Below, one piece after another: positions 45,660 through 57,000 of a stretch of DNA of 64,000 nt (position 1 is its first letter; the number at the start of each line of letters is the position of its first letter). Source of the DNA: Epiperipatus broadwayi (Eukaryota; Onychophora; Udeonychophora; Euonychophora; Peripatidae); NCBI GenBank assembly GCA_028023455.1, contig JAQFVV010012495.1, positions 3,678,516-3,742,515 on the forward strand, given 5' to 3'. The position numbers and the translations under genes were made by a program. The notes below the pieces were generated by a model, which was not told where the DNA came from, made no database searches, and saw nothing but the letters and a program-made list of their open reading frames with translations.

Positions 45660-47360
45660 ATGGCCACCACCCCTAGTGGCAAAATGTGCAAAAACATAAT
45701 TCACTACAACAAAAACCTTCAAAACTTCCAAAAATGTTAATTAAATTAAATTCCAAAGAAAACTCAATTGAAAACAACATCAGCACAGTGCCTATTACAA
45801 GATCTCCATCTCCAGACCCTCTGGATTTTTCTCCCCCAACAGGCTGAGATGTGACCATCAAAGGCAAAAAGCAATCCCAAAAACATAATCTGACAAATCA
45901 CTATGTTGCTCCAAAAAAAACTGGGAACTCAACTATGAGGGAAAAAAATCAGCCTGCTATACCAAAATCCAATGCACAAACCTCAGCCAACTCTGAATCT
46001 TTTTAAAAATCTAACACACAATAATTACTCCAAAGATGATAGTACTCATGATTCCCCTTTCTCAATCCACAAGTGCAACCAAGTCTGCCAACATCACTCC
46101 CTCTAATATCAGTCACACTATAGAGCAATCCTCATTAAAAATCCATCCATAGATAGCTCCCTAAAACCACAGCAAGTCTTTGCTAATTCCTATGCTCACC
46201 CTGCATCCAGCATCATACCAAAAAATCCCAATAACAACCACATCACAAACATGCCAAGCTGAGCTCCTTCAAAATCTGTGGGGCCTTGATGAAAACAATC
46301 CTAACAATCATGATTCAGCCACCTCAGCAACCATCATTCCTACTAAACAACTCACACCAGAGAATCACACAGTGATCTCAGAACAATTTAACCAAACAGT
46401 TCCATTGCTTCTCCTCAAGTCACTTCATTGCTAGCAGAGTGACAGTTCTGTCATTCTGGCAGTTACAGATTTACAATGCAACTCCATAAATTTCCAACAC
46501 AGCAGCTCTATGACCTTTTCAAACTACACAATCTAACTGATAATATACATCAAATCCTTACCCTTACTAGGGTTTGATACATGGCAATAGAGTTTCACAA
46601 CACAATACAAAGACAAGCCTTCAAAAACAGTTTCAAATTTTTACACAATATGTTTCCTGTTTGCAATAGACACCAATAGACCATCCATACTTAAGGGGTT
46701 TATCAAAAACTGTCACATAGGGATGGAGGAGCAGCAACTACAGAAATATCTCAAGGCATTCAGACAAGTTACCTCATTTGAGTACCTTAGGAATTCTCTC
46801 ACCAATGGTCTCACCTTCACCAACACAGCCTCATTTCAATTCATCCTTAAAACAGGTCTCTCACCTGAAAGCATTCCCACAACAATAGCAGCCAATCTAG
46901 CACCTTTTATCATCTCGATTAAGGGGATGAGGCCACAATGTTTCACCTGCAAAGACTACAACCACCTCATTTGGGACTGCTCTAAAACATGCAATTCTTG
47001 CCAAAAAAAGGGCCTAAACCACATCTGTGCTCTGATCATCTTGATTAAGGGGATCAGGCCACAATGTTTCACCTGCAAAGATCACAACCACTTCATCTGG
47101 GACTGCCCTAAAAATGCAATTCTTGCCAGAAAAAAGAGCCTAAACCACATCTATGCTTCGCATAGCTCCATAGATATGAACATCCTCCTTCAGCTAACCT
47201 CTCACCTCCATCTGATATCAATTCAACCTTTCAGCATTCGGCTACCATCTTACCTTCCATTAAGACCCCAGCTTCCTCTAGGCCATGTAATTCTGATTTC
47301 ATTCGCAGCCCACCACTCTCAGTTACAGCTCCACCACAGGATCCTCTTTCCTTGATGGAC
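45660..47360 (+). pseudogene. LINE ORF1 (gag-like) with duplicated CCHC zinc knuckles
   Basis: An ATG in the context AAGATGGCC at 45660 opens MATTPSGKMCKN, a likely ORF1 start; stops follow soon. The open part 46723-47355 (210 codons) contains CFTCKDYNHLIWDC at residues 73-86 (C-x2-C-x4-H-x4-C), then CNSCQKKGLNH, and a second CFTCKDHNHFIWDC at 115-128. Such knuckles bind the element RNA in a ribonucleoprotein. The 126-bp period between the two shows a recent tandem duplication. The tail is Ser/Pro/His-rich. Broken copy. Confidence 0.75.
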
Positions 47361-47420
47361 ACATCAACTAATTCAAACTCAGAAATCATCCTGCCTGAGT
47401 CTACCAACTCTGGCCCTCCC

Positions 47421-48518
47421 ACCACTAACAACAAACATCAGAAGCGTGCATGCCCTAACCCATATGATAGGGACACCAACTCTGACAGGCAGATTTCCAT
47501 CTTATGGGTGAAACCATAATGGATCATCTTCTGGAACCCAGAACAAGTCTCAGACATACAGAACATACAAGAAAAAAAAATTTATTTCAGAAAGAATTCT
47601 CTGGCTTCAACCGGGCCTCGTTGGCCTCCTCCCTTCGTACTCTCTCACCTTCCTCTGCTGAATTTTTCTCACAATGGTTCATCAAGTGACATCAAGAATG
47701 AATAATTGTGCAATTCTGACATGAGAAGAAAGAACTGTACTCCTCACATCTCTCCCAGCCCAGTTCATCCCTGCTCACCATAAAAATTTCTGAATTTCTA
47801 TTGTTTCTCCATTTCCTTACGACCATATCTTAAGATCACATATGCTTATCTTTGTTGTTGGTTTAAACATTTGGGGCCTTAATACAATCTATAGGCTCCT
47901 CATTCTCAAACATGGGTTTGAACCCAACTCTTCCCAACATCCTCTTCCTTGCCAAACCCTGGTCCTCCCACCACTAACAACAAACTTCAGAAGCATGCAT
48001 GCTCTAACCCATATGATAGTGACACCAACTCTGACAGGTAGATTTCCGTCTTTGATCTTCCCAGTGAAACCATAATGAATCCTCTTCTGGAACTCAGAGC
48101 AAGTCTCAGTCATACAGAACGTACAAGGAAAAAAAATTCTTTCAGCGAAGAATTCTCTGGCTTCAACTGGGCCTCATCGGCCTCCTCCCTTCACCTCTCT
48201 CACCTTCCTCTGCTGAATTTTTCTCAGACAGTGGTTCATCAAGTGACATCAAGAATGAATCATTGTGCAATTCTGGCATGAGAAGAAAGAACTGTACTCC
48301 TCACATCTCTCCCAGCCCAGTTCATCCCTGCTCACCATAAAAATTTCCAAATTTCTATTGTTTCTCCATTTCTTATGACCATATCTTAAGGTCACATATG
48401 CTTATCTTTGTTGTTGGTTTAAACATCTGGGGCCTTATTCCAATCCATAGGCTCCTTGTTCTCAAATGTTGGTTTGAACTCAACTCTTCCCAACATCCTC
48501 TTCCTTGCCGAACCTAAA
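47421..48518 (+). repeat. 549-bp tandem duplication inside the LINE
   Basis: ACCACTAACAACAAACATCAGA at 47421 (first 20 bases compared) recurs at 47970 with a few substitutions. The copies continue in parallel through CATATGATAG, GAACCCAGAAC/GAACTCAGAGC, CTCACCTTCCTCTGC and ATTTGGGGCCTT/ATCTGGGGCCTT to about 48518. The duplication spans the ORF1/ORF2 junction and repeats the start of the endonuclease (LNIWGL). Confidence 0.85.
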
Positions 48519-49175
48519 CTCTCCATTCACTTCAACTACAGGATTTACTCCATTTTGTCCACCTTTGGTCTTCTCAAGTATTCCACTGCCTTGACTTCTG
48601 CTGGAGAAGTTAACATCCTCATTAATAAATGTGCCCCTCCCTCAACCTTTTCCATCATACATATTGATGCTCATTCTATTATCTTGGAGGTACAATTTGG
48701 GCACTTCAGAAGTTTTGTGATTTATTTATATCTGCCCTCCAATAACAGTGACACCCTCATTAAATCTATTATTTCACTGAATCAACATCACAACTACCAC
48801 ATCCCTCCCCATTCTTCTTCTGGGTGACTTCAATATGGGGCTACCAGTCCTTCACAAACAAATATCCACATCTCTTCTCCAAGAGCTTAATGTATGGCCA
48901 GGGCTTTTCCCCAGACCATGCCTACTCTTTCTTCACCCATAAGCATTAGACACTCATTGATTTAACATTCTACTCTCTTGATTTCCATTTCATGATTGAA
49001 TTGGCCCAACTCCATACCATATATTTTTCAGATCACAAGGCATTACACCTTTCTATTGGTATTAACTCTCACCCTCCAGTAAACCTTGGCTTCAGAAAAA
49101 CAATACAATACCTCAACAAACAAAATACACCAATAGCATTTGTTTCAGAAATTTATATATATATATCTTCATAAA
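48420..49175 (+). pseudogene. LINE ORF2 endonuclease (EEP) remnant
   Basis: GLNIWGL near 48415 is the usual N-terminal block (xNIRGL). NILFLAEPKLSIHFN (48486-48532) carries the catalytic Glu block (LxETxL, here AEPKL). TSAGEVNILINK follows, in place of GGGVAILI. PILLLGDFNMGL near 48808-48845 is the GDFN catalytic block, read in a shifted frame. SDHKALHLSIG near 49025-49060 is the SDH block. All expected blocks are present in order but at least one frameshift separates them. Confidence 0.8.
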
Positions 49176-49599
49176 ATCAATATCATTCAAATGGAGCCCA
49201 TCTCTGCATGGTTCGCATTTGTGGAAATCCTGCAAGCTGCCATCCACAACTATACCTGGAATTCCTGAGGGCCACTCAAGTTTCTGGCTTCCATGGACAA
49301 AATTTCAGAGAAACTGAATGATCAGGAAATTGGTCCATTAGACATTAGCACCATCGTCCAACTAAAACTTCAATACTGTGATGCTCAAAAGGTCTTGACG
49401 GAGTACATCCCAGTCAAATGCACCCAGAGGTACATGGAGAATCAGCATTGTTGGACCAGAAGTTACCTGAGTTGGGCTCTTGGTTCCCACAGTAAGCAAA
49501 CCACCCCCTCATCCATCACGATACGGCAACAAATCCTACATAGGTCAGGAATTGCTCCTTCATGTGAGAAACCATTACAAGCATATGCTTCTCAAAGCT

Positions 49600-50895
49600 G
49601 ACATCCCTCCTTTCACTATGCCATCAACCTTGAATGTCAGCTCTGATCCTGGCATCACCCAGGCCATGCTACTTTACAAACTAAAAAGCTTTTCTGACCA
49701 TGTCCACCCCGGTCCTCATGCAATCTCCAAGTTATCTTTCTCCACCTAAGTCAGTTCACCATCCCTATTACTCTCAACATGATCAACAAGCTGGCCTCAA
49801 ATGCTTATGTCATCGAGGGTCTCTATCCGGTAACATTAGTCCCTTTCCTTAAAAAAGACTGGCCACCTACTGAGCTCAAGAGTCTTAGGCCCATTTTGAT
49901 GACCCCTCTGCTAATAAAACTTATTGAGTCTACCATTAAAGTCACTAGAACAATTCATACTCCCTGCCCTTTCTGCCTCAGTTTGGTTGTAAGGGGCACT
50001 CCACTCTCAGGGCTCCCACACTCTTTAAGATGACCATCGAGCATGTTAGGTGGTCTTGAAATGGCAGGCCTATCACTGTCCAACTAGACATCTAAGCAGC
50101 CTTTGACTCTGTTAGGGTCGACCTGCTCCTTAGTGTCCTCAGGAACCTGAACATCCTAGAGAACCTTCTGTCCATCCTCCAAAAAATCCCTGTCCAACAG
50201 AGAAATCCTAGTTACCCTGGGTGAGAAAATTGCCACCAGCTTCACACCTAACATATCCATCTTTCAGGGCTCTCTGCTGAGCACTTTGTTGTTCACCGCA
50301 TTTCTGAATCCCCTCTTGCTCAGGCTAGAACATGACCTCCCTGGTATTCTCCTTCCTGCACTGAGGAAAAGCATCTAATGCCTTGCTTATGTAGATGAAG
50401 TGGTTGTGTTCCTTCCCTCAGTTGATCTTATCCCCAGGCTTCAACAGATCCTCACCTGGTACACCAAAACATATAGGCTGGAATTTAGCAGTGATAAATC
50501 AGTGGCCTGGCAACTATCAACTGGTAAACAAATCTCTTCCACCTTCAATGCCAAGCCACACAACTTTCTCAGATTCCCCCTCATGCTGTCTCCTAGGGGC
50601 ATGAGAGTACAGGTCCAAACCACACTTTATCAAAACATATCCACCCTTAGCACTATCATAGGCATCTACCTCTCCCTTTATGGAAAAGTCACCCTCCTCA
50701 ATCTTCTAGTGTTTCCTAAAATAGCATATTACCTCCCCATTGTTCTACCTACATATTCCTTCATATACAAAATTAATTTCCTTTGCACCCACTTTCTCTG
50801 GGGCAGAAAGGTGATTGTCATCAGTGTAAAAAGAACTTTTCCTAAAAACCTCAATGGGTTGGGCCTGCACTCACTGACACTCTTGATCTAGAGAT
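49600..50895 (+). pseudogene. LINE reverse transcriptase remnant
   Basis: VTLVPFLKKDWPP and LKSLRPILMTPLLIKLIES (49825-49935) match RT blocks 1-2. PITVQLDI then AAFDSV near 50072-50115 is the first catalytic Asp block with a stop inside. ISIFQGSLLSTLLFTAF (50250-50300) is the QGSxLSxLLF block. LAYVDEVVVFLP (50380-50415) is the catalytic box with the second Asp changed to Glu. GKVTLLNLLVFPKIAYYLPI near 50680-50740 and NGLGLHSL near 50855 follow. Several frames are used, so it is dead. Confidence 0.8.
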
Positions 50896-51079
50896 CTCAC
50901 AACATTATCCTCACACTCCTAAGTCACTTTCCTGCCAACCTTGTGCATATCATTATCACACCCAATGACAATCCTCCTCCCAGTGGCAGGCCCAGGTCAA
51001 AGACCTCACTTATTGCCAACATCCTACAAAAGGCTGGCTTTGTTATATCATCCATCAGCAGCAAACTAAACTACTGGGA

Positions 51080-51420
51080 GGTTTTAATCAGACTGCAGAC
51101 TTCTCCATTGTGTCTCCAATATTCCTCAAACTTACCAATGCTCAATTGATCCACAAATTCAAAAGGTGGTCCCTTGAGGCAAAATTCCTCGATTTACTCC
51201 TCAAAATCAATATTCATGCCCTTCCCACAAATCAATTTTTGATCAACTATAAGGGTTTCACTAAGATCTCTCCCATATGCCAGATCTGTAAAACTGACAA
51301 TGAAACCCTCCAGCACTTCCTACTTAAATGTCCCTTTCTGCTTGGTGTGAGAAATGTCATTAACTCCAGCCTTTCCTCACACAAGAATCCATCTTCAACC
51401 TCCAAGAATCTATAGAAACA
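51080..51420 (+). pseudogene. LINE ORF2 C-terminal domain with CxxC-H-C knuckle
   Basis: The frame 51110-51415 encodes FKRWSLEAKFLDLLLKINIH and ISPICQICKTDNETLQHFLL then KCPF. The C-x2-C-x8-H-x4-C spacing is the typical terminal knuckle of L1/Tx1 and related LINEs. It aligns with the minus-strand element at 29654-29956, showing that both belong to one clade. Confidence 0.75.
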
Positions 51421-51823
51421 GAGGTCTTTGCAGCTATTAGACTATCACCTATGCTCTCTGGTTGCTCCGATGTGACATTATCTTTGGCCAGAGAGTACCC
51501 TCAATGAACCAAAAACTCTTGGACCTAATTCGCTGTCTCAAAACCAGAGATTCCAAACTAGCCCCACCTCCACTCCTCACAGACACGTGGGCAATCCTCC
51601 AACTCCCATCCTCTCTGCCTCTGTCATAGGACTCAATTACGAAGACATGCATTTCAGACTGACCTGGACTACACACCATTTCCCCTTTCCTTTCCCTTTT
51701 CATATGTATCCCCTCTTACCATGTTGCTCATGAAATTTCAATTTATTTTATAATCACTCCCTTGTTAACCTTTTTCTAACTGTATCTATATATTTTTTGA
51801 TGAATAAACATCACTGAGAAAAA

Positions 51824-52340
51824 AAAAGTTTTATTTATCTATTTTAATGGAAGATAAACTATATCAAATTATTAAATTCCCTTCTCAATATTATTCAATG
51901 TTTTTTATCTTTTTAATTTGATGCTGTCTGCTACTGAAATCATAACAAACTATTCTTTTTTGTGATATTGTGGTTGTTTGGAAATAGGAAAGATGCAATT
52001 AGGAATACCCATTTTAGAGACAAACTAAGTTATAACTATTATAATATATTTTATTTTGGAAAATAATATTTGATACTTTGAAATTTTTAATACAAATGTA
52101 GTAAATTAAAGGCAGTTATGCAGTCAGAATAAAATTTATAATCCTTATTAGTAGGCAATTTTTTAGATAATATACAAACAGTCCTTATTACATAAACAAA
52201 AAAAATTAAAAATTCAGATATGATATATAAGGCAAAACAGATTCATGTAAATCATTGTAAGCAACAAGTCGCAAATGAGTATTGCTATTCTTAATTCCAA
52301 AATGCAAAAAAGATAAAACAAAAAATAATTTTTTTGTCAA
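51824..52340. other. AT-rich DNA
   Basis: No gene or element recognised. Confidence 0.45.
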
Positions 52341-52440
52341 GCGTTGTTAGCTGAGAGGTCAGTGTAGCCACAATGCAAGCAAGCAGTTGGTTGCAGACCG
52401 TTGTTGCGGGTTCACTGCCGATGCTATGGCATATGACAAA
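52341..52440 (+). mobile_element. tRNA-derived SINE (long variable-region type), plus strand
   Basis: Leader GTCAA, GCGTTGTTAGCTGAGAGGTC (A-box region), AGCAAGCAGTTGGTTGCAGA variable stretch, GCGGGTTCACTGCC (B box), GATGCTATGGCATATGACAAAA tail (given in two parts elsewhere). It is the clearest copy in forward orientation. Confidence 0.8.
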
Positions 52441-53886
52441 AATAATAATTAAACAGTAGAATTAAGTTTTGTAATAACTACAAATGAATATGTGAATCAG
52501 AAATATGTCCACCTATAGAATGCATTGTTTGATTTTTATATTTGATATTTTATGGTGCTATCTTTTAACCTCTGCATAACACCATGTCTAATATATGACA
52601 CAATAAAATGCTTGCTTTCATCTTTTAAAAGAATATTTTCATATTTTTTGTAATGACTAATGGTTAAAGAAAACAGGCACTTGAATGAGAATTTGTTTTA
52701 AAGTATGCTAGAAATTATGATACATAAGTTGTAAATTGCCTGTGCTTTTTTCCAACCCATTTTTATATTTGATCAAAAAAATCACCAAATTAGATTTAAT
52801 CGGATGAAAATATTTTTATTATCACTAATAAGTATATTTTCTCCCCCCATACACATAATAAACCACCAATTTGTAGCCTCTATTTTGGTTTATAATTGAT
52901 TATTCATTATAATGATCTTTAAAAAAAATTGAAAACTTTTCTTGTAAAAAACATCCACCATTTTGTAAGACTGGTGATGTCATAGGATAAATGACTTCTT
53001 TAAAGTATGCCATCTAATATAATAATAAAAGAGTGATATTCACACTAAAAAGTACAATATAGAGTTTATTGTTATACAATATACAATATTATGTTTTGAT
53101 TCTAGAATTAAAATATGATTAATGTATTTACCTAATTTTCATTCAGTATCCTTGCAAGACAATCAGTGATTTTACTTTTGACATATCCAAAGTAAAAAAA
53201 GACTCATAGTTAACAACTACAAAAGCAAATATATATATATTTAAGTTTCACTTAATACAATAAATAATCAAAAACATACCTTGATCACACATGATCATAA
53301 AGTGCATTTATAATAAATTATAAACTGTGCACATTAGCTGAAATATTCACTCCATTACTTCTGGATTAAAATTTTTATAAACCCTAATTTTACCAATAAC
53401 AAAGATACAATTATTATTCCAAGTTACTTTTGTATATAAAAAAAAAAAACTGATTTTGTGCATTATGCAGCTAATAATCAATTTCTTGCAATCAAAGATG
53501 ATTAAATATAAATTGAAAATATTACTTTTTTTGCTCAATTTTTAAATCATAATCTCTTAATTTGTTTTTGATATATTCAAGATAATGGTACTCTGATTTG
53601 AAAATGTATATAAATATAGTATACGCAAAAAAAAAAAAATTCAAATTTCATTTCATTCAAACCAAAAATAAATTTTGATCATAAGCAATAACAAAATATA
53701 ATAGATTTTAAAATGTATATATTAACTAAAATATATTCACTCAATTAATTTTGGATTAAAATTTTTATGAACATAGTTTACCTGTAACAAAAATATTGTA
53801 AATTATTTTGGAAAAAAAAAAAGATTCTGTGGATTATGCAGTTAATAGTCAACTCCATGCAATCAAAGATTACTAAACATAAGTTT
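52441..53886. other. AT-rich DNA with a diverged direct repeat
   Basis: The stretch 53225-53540 (ATATTCACTCCATTACTTCT, TGCAATCAAAGATGAT) recurs in diverged form at 53640-53900 (ATATATTCACTCAATTAATT, TGCAATCAAAGATTAC), a local duplication of about 370 bp. No gene. Confidence 0.55.
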
Positions 53887-53902
53887 AAAATATCATTAAT
53901 TT

Positions 53903-53993
53903 TTCTCATATGTCAAACGCATTGACCGGAATCGAACCTGAGCCAGCTGCTTGGAAGGCAGCTCTTTTAATCACTAGGCCACCAATGCTTGAC
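53903..53993 (-). mobile_element. tRNA-Gly-derived SINE with 16-bp target duplication
   Basis: Flanked by AAAATATCATTAATTT (53887-53902 and 53994-54009). Minus strand: leader GTCAAGCATTGGTGGCCTAG (head), AGCTGCCTTCCAAGCAGCTG (UCC anticodon arm), CAGGTTCGATTCCGG (T arm), AATGCGTTTGACATATGAG tail. Confidence 0.88.
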
Positions 53994-54127
53994 AAAATAT
54001 CATTAATTTGTTTAATTTTATATCAATAATCAACTAATTTATTTCTGACATATTCAAGATAATGAAAGATTTTATTGCAAATGTAAAAAATTCGTTATAG
54101 GTAAATAACCTTAACGCAGAACATTCT

Positions 54128-54318
54128 TGGTCCAAACACATTACTCAAAATTGTTTTTGTCAGGCAGTCTCATAATGAGACATTTTAATAAACTTGCATC
54201 AAATTTTACTTTTCATTTACCAATGCCCATTCATTCAGTAAAATTATTTGCCAGTTTATTAAAATGTCTCATTATGAGGCTGCATGCAAAAATAATATGA
54301 GTAAGGTATTTGGAACGA
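54128..54318. repeat. Foldback (MITE-like) hairpin
   Basis: Arms of about 70 bp: CTCATAATGAGACATTTTAA on the left matches its complement on the right (TTAAAATGTCTCATTATGAG). GGTCCAAACACATTACTCA pairs with TGAGTAAGGTATTTGGAAC. The loop is 54200-54255. Non-coding. Confidence 0.75.
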
Positions 54319-55660
54319 CCCTGTTCTGGGATGTGGTTATAATCTTAAGCATTACATATTTAAGGCAGTAATAAGTTATTTAAAAACTATTGAAATTTGT
54401 AATATTGTAGGCAAAAAAATTTTAAAAAGTTAATTATTTGCAGTATTAAAACTAAGCAAACAATTGCAGATTATATTTTTTTATTCAATTTTGACTACAT
54501 TTATCTAAAATAAATAAAATTATGAAGTATTATTTTTTTTAAAAATTAATAACACTGCAAATAAAAATTCATTTTTATTAGTTAGATATTACAAAAAAAA
54601 AAAAAAACTTTGACAATAGAACATAAAGAACATTAAAAATAAATTTTAAAATTTACACTATATCCCCCCCCCCTCCCAACTCCACAAGCTTTATTTTAAT
54701 TTAATGAATGATTCAGGAAATATGATTCTCACTCTAAATAAAAATCAAAATGGTGGATTATCAATTGAGAAATTATCATTAAATATATATATATGTATCT
54801 ACTAAAATATTTGCATAGCAATATCCATAACAAATATATTTTTAATAATATGATTAGGAAAATGATTATTCATTAATTATCACTTTTGTTAATTTTAATC
54901 TCTATTTTTTTTAATTGGGATTTGATATATTTTGAATATAAGGTAACAAATTCAACTTTTTGCCATAGGAACTCATTGTAATTGCTTATATTCTTATGCA
55001 AAATTTTTGATATATGAAGCATTTTCAGAAATTAATTGAAATCACTATCCAAGGTAAATCTGTATAAAAAATAATAAAAATGAAGGCGATGAAAAGAAAT
55101 TTTAGCAAATACACATATTATATATGTTCCACCTTTATTGTTAAAAAATTGCCATGACAATAGGTTGAGATTATTGACTATTATTGATATTGTGATTGTC
55201 TAAGTGCTGACTGATTTTAATGATATGCATAAATATTTTAATGATATGCATAAATAAAATAGTTTTTAAAGTGATTACTGCTTTACCAACAGTCATTTAA
55301 GGAAAAACAATAAAAAAGACATTTCTTGCCAGAGTTATTTGCCAGATGCTGAGAGTATTCTATCCTTTTAGCCCTTTATCTAAGAATAACTAGGCATCTG
55401 TTTGCAGGCTAATATTAGCTACCTAGATATATTACATATAGATTGCAACATAAAAAAAATAAAAAAATCCTAGCCTATTTGGAATAAGAAAAAATTTCCA
55501 ATCTTTTTCCAATGTGGATTCACATCCTAGATTGTGAGCAATAGTAGGAAAATGGCTACTCACAATGCCTTAAAGCTTTTTATATTTTTAAATATATGTA
55601 TTAAATAACCTCTACACCACATATATTCTTTTAAAAACTAAACACAATAAATGATAAATG
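54319..55660. other. AT-rich DNA with homopolymer runs
   Basis: A poly(C) run sits at 54664-54672. A 20-bp duplication (TTTTAATGATATGCATAAAT) occurs in tandem near 55217 and 55236. No gene. Confidence 0.5.
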
Positions 55661-55740
55661 ACACCAAGATCCATTTCGTGCTGACCCACCACTCATCATA
55701 CATATATATAATAAGCACTTGTGAATATACTGTACAGTAG
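55661..55740 (-). mobile_element. Fragment of a family 1 hammerhead repeat
   Basis: Minus strand 55670-55700 reads AUGAUGAGUGGUGGGUCAGC then ACGAAAUGG. The stem II and GAAA part of the family 1 hammerhead is recognisable, with the first core base changed (AUGAUGA for CUGAUGA). Confidence 0.5.
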
Positions 55741-56433
55741 TTAGAAGCTTATCTTACAATTTAGATAAATGTAATGAATACAACATATTTATTAATATAA
55801 AAGTCATTATCCCCATGTCATACTCTAAAATAGCTAAAATTTATCAAGGATTTACAAATGAAATGTTAGAGAATAAATAGAATTAAGCATTTTCTTAATC
55901 TTTGCCCTGGTTTTTAAATTAACTTGCCTTCAGTAGAAAACGTGTGACCTATTTAAATAAATAATAAAAATTAGCAATAGAAACAACTATAGCCTTACTA
56001 ATGACACTAACTGTTTATATTAATATAAACTTGATATTACTTTGGGAGTCAAAACTCAATATAATATTTGTATAAAGAGTTTGAAAAGAGGTTGTTTATT
56101 TATATTACGTATGTCAGTTATTCGTGTATAACGGTTTACTGATTTTTAGCACATCAGCAATCCTGCCAAATCGTCAATGTAATATTGATATTAATAACAT
56201 CGATGAATCTAAAATATGTTCACTATATTTTATTTATAAAAATCTTTGTTTTAATCTAAATATATGCGTGCAATAAACGCAAGTAAATATGTAATAACTG
56301 AAACCTAAGCTTATTATATATGTGTGTATATATGTAATATATAGGGTATATATAAGCATAGATTTTCACTCGACCCGCCACTCTCCACTCTATCTCATAA
56401 CACTGATACACTTGAACACATATATGTCGAAAA

Positions 56434-56501
56434 GATAAATAATCACCAATACACGTATTTCATGCTAAACCAGAAATCAGCAGTTGGTCCAGATTATCAT
56501 C
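56434..56501 (-). ncRNA. Hammerhead motif, family 1, core base changed
   Basis: Minus strand: GAUAAUC-UGG-ACCAA, CUGCUGA (A6 to C), stem II, GAAA, UACGUGUA and UUGGUGAUUAUUUAUC. The fold is conserved but the A6 change should abolish cleavage. Confidence 0.7.
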
Positions 56502-56899
56502 TCCACATATATGCTATTATTGCTCAGATATATATATATATATTAAGATAGCCAATCGTCATACTTTAATGGACAGGCTTCAATCCACTCCACCCTCCAA
56601 CTCGTCAACCGTCCATCCAATTAAAAATCTGATGATGGAACGCTCAAAGGCCACCCTGAGGCCAAGATTCTTGTCACATCCATGTTGACCTAAAGTCAAT
56701 CTGACCCCTCATGTACAGAACAATCCATTTAATACATATACAAGGGGTGGATAGACATCTCTACTATATAATAACTGAAACACAGGCTTATTATATACCT
56801 GTGTGTGTATATATATAATATATAGAGTATATGAGCGCAGACTTTCACTCGATCCACCACTCTCCACTCTATCTCACTTGAACACATATATGTCGAAAA

Positions 56900-56965
56900 G
56901 ATAAATAATCACCAATACGTATTTCATGCTAAACCAGCAATCATCAGTTGGTCCAGATTATCATC
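56900..56965 (-). ncRNA. Type I hammerhead ribozyme motif, family 1, best-preserved copy
   Basis: Minus strand: distal stem I GAUAAUC, internal loop UGG, proximal ACCAA, core CUGAUGA, stem II UGCU-GGUUU-AGCA (U.U at its base), GAAA, minimal stem III A-U and U.G around AC, cleavage triplet GUA. UUGGU and GAUUAUU complete stem I. All catalytic core positions match the hammerhead consensus, and stem I's internal loop could contact loop II as in natural type I ribozymes. Predicted cleavage is between 56915 and 56916. Confidence 0.8.
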
Positions 56966-57000
56966 TCCACATGTCCTGTACATGAGAGATCAGATTGACT

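Larger units (their letters stand above)
45130..51823 (+). mobile_element. Long LINE with CCHC ORF1 and endonuclease/RT ORF2 (L1/Tx1-like)
   Basis: This element has an ORF1 with CCHC knuckles, an EEP endonuclease, a reverse transcriptase and a C-terminal CxxC...H...C knuckle, then a poly(A) run at about 51820. AGTTTTATTTAT follows the poly(A) and also occurs at 45117, suggesting a 12-13 bp target duplication and a nearly full-length insertion of about 6.7 kb. That duplication is AT-rich and not decisive. Clade is inferred from the two-ORF layout and the C-terminal text. Noticeably higher GC than its surroundings. Multiple frameshifts make it inactive. Confidence 0.8.
56275..57000 (-). mobile_element. 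Hammerhead repeat, family 1, tandem direct dimer (466-bp unit)
   Basis: Two units in the same orientation: TAATAACTGAAAC near 56291 and 56768, then ATTATATAxxTGTGTGTATA, ACTCTCCACTCTATCTCA and GTCGAAAAGATAAATAATCA followed by a hammerhead in each. The hammerhead starts are 466 bp apart (56434 and 56900). Unlike the inverted family 1 copies elsewhere, this arrangement is the head-to-tail dimer expected if a circular RNA were reverse-transcribed. No coding capacity. Confidence 0.8.
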
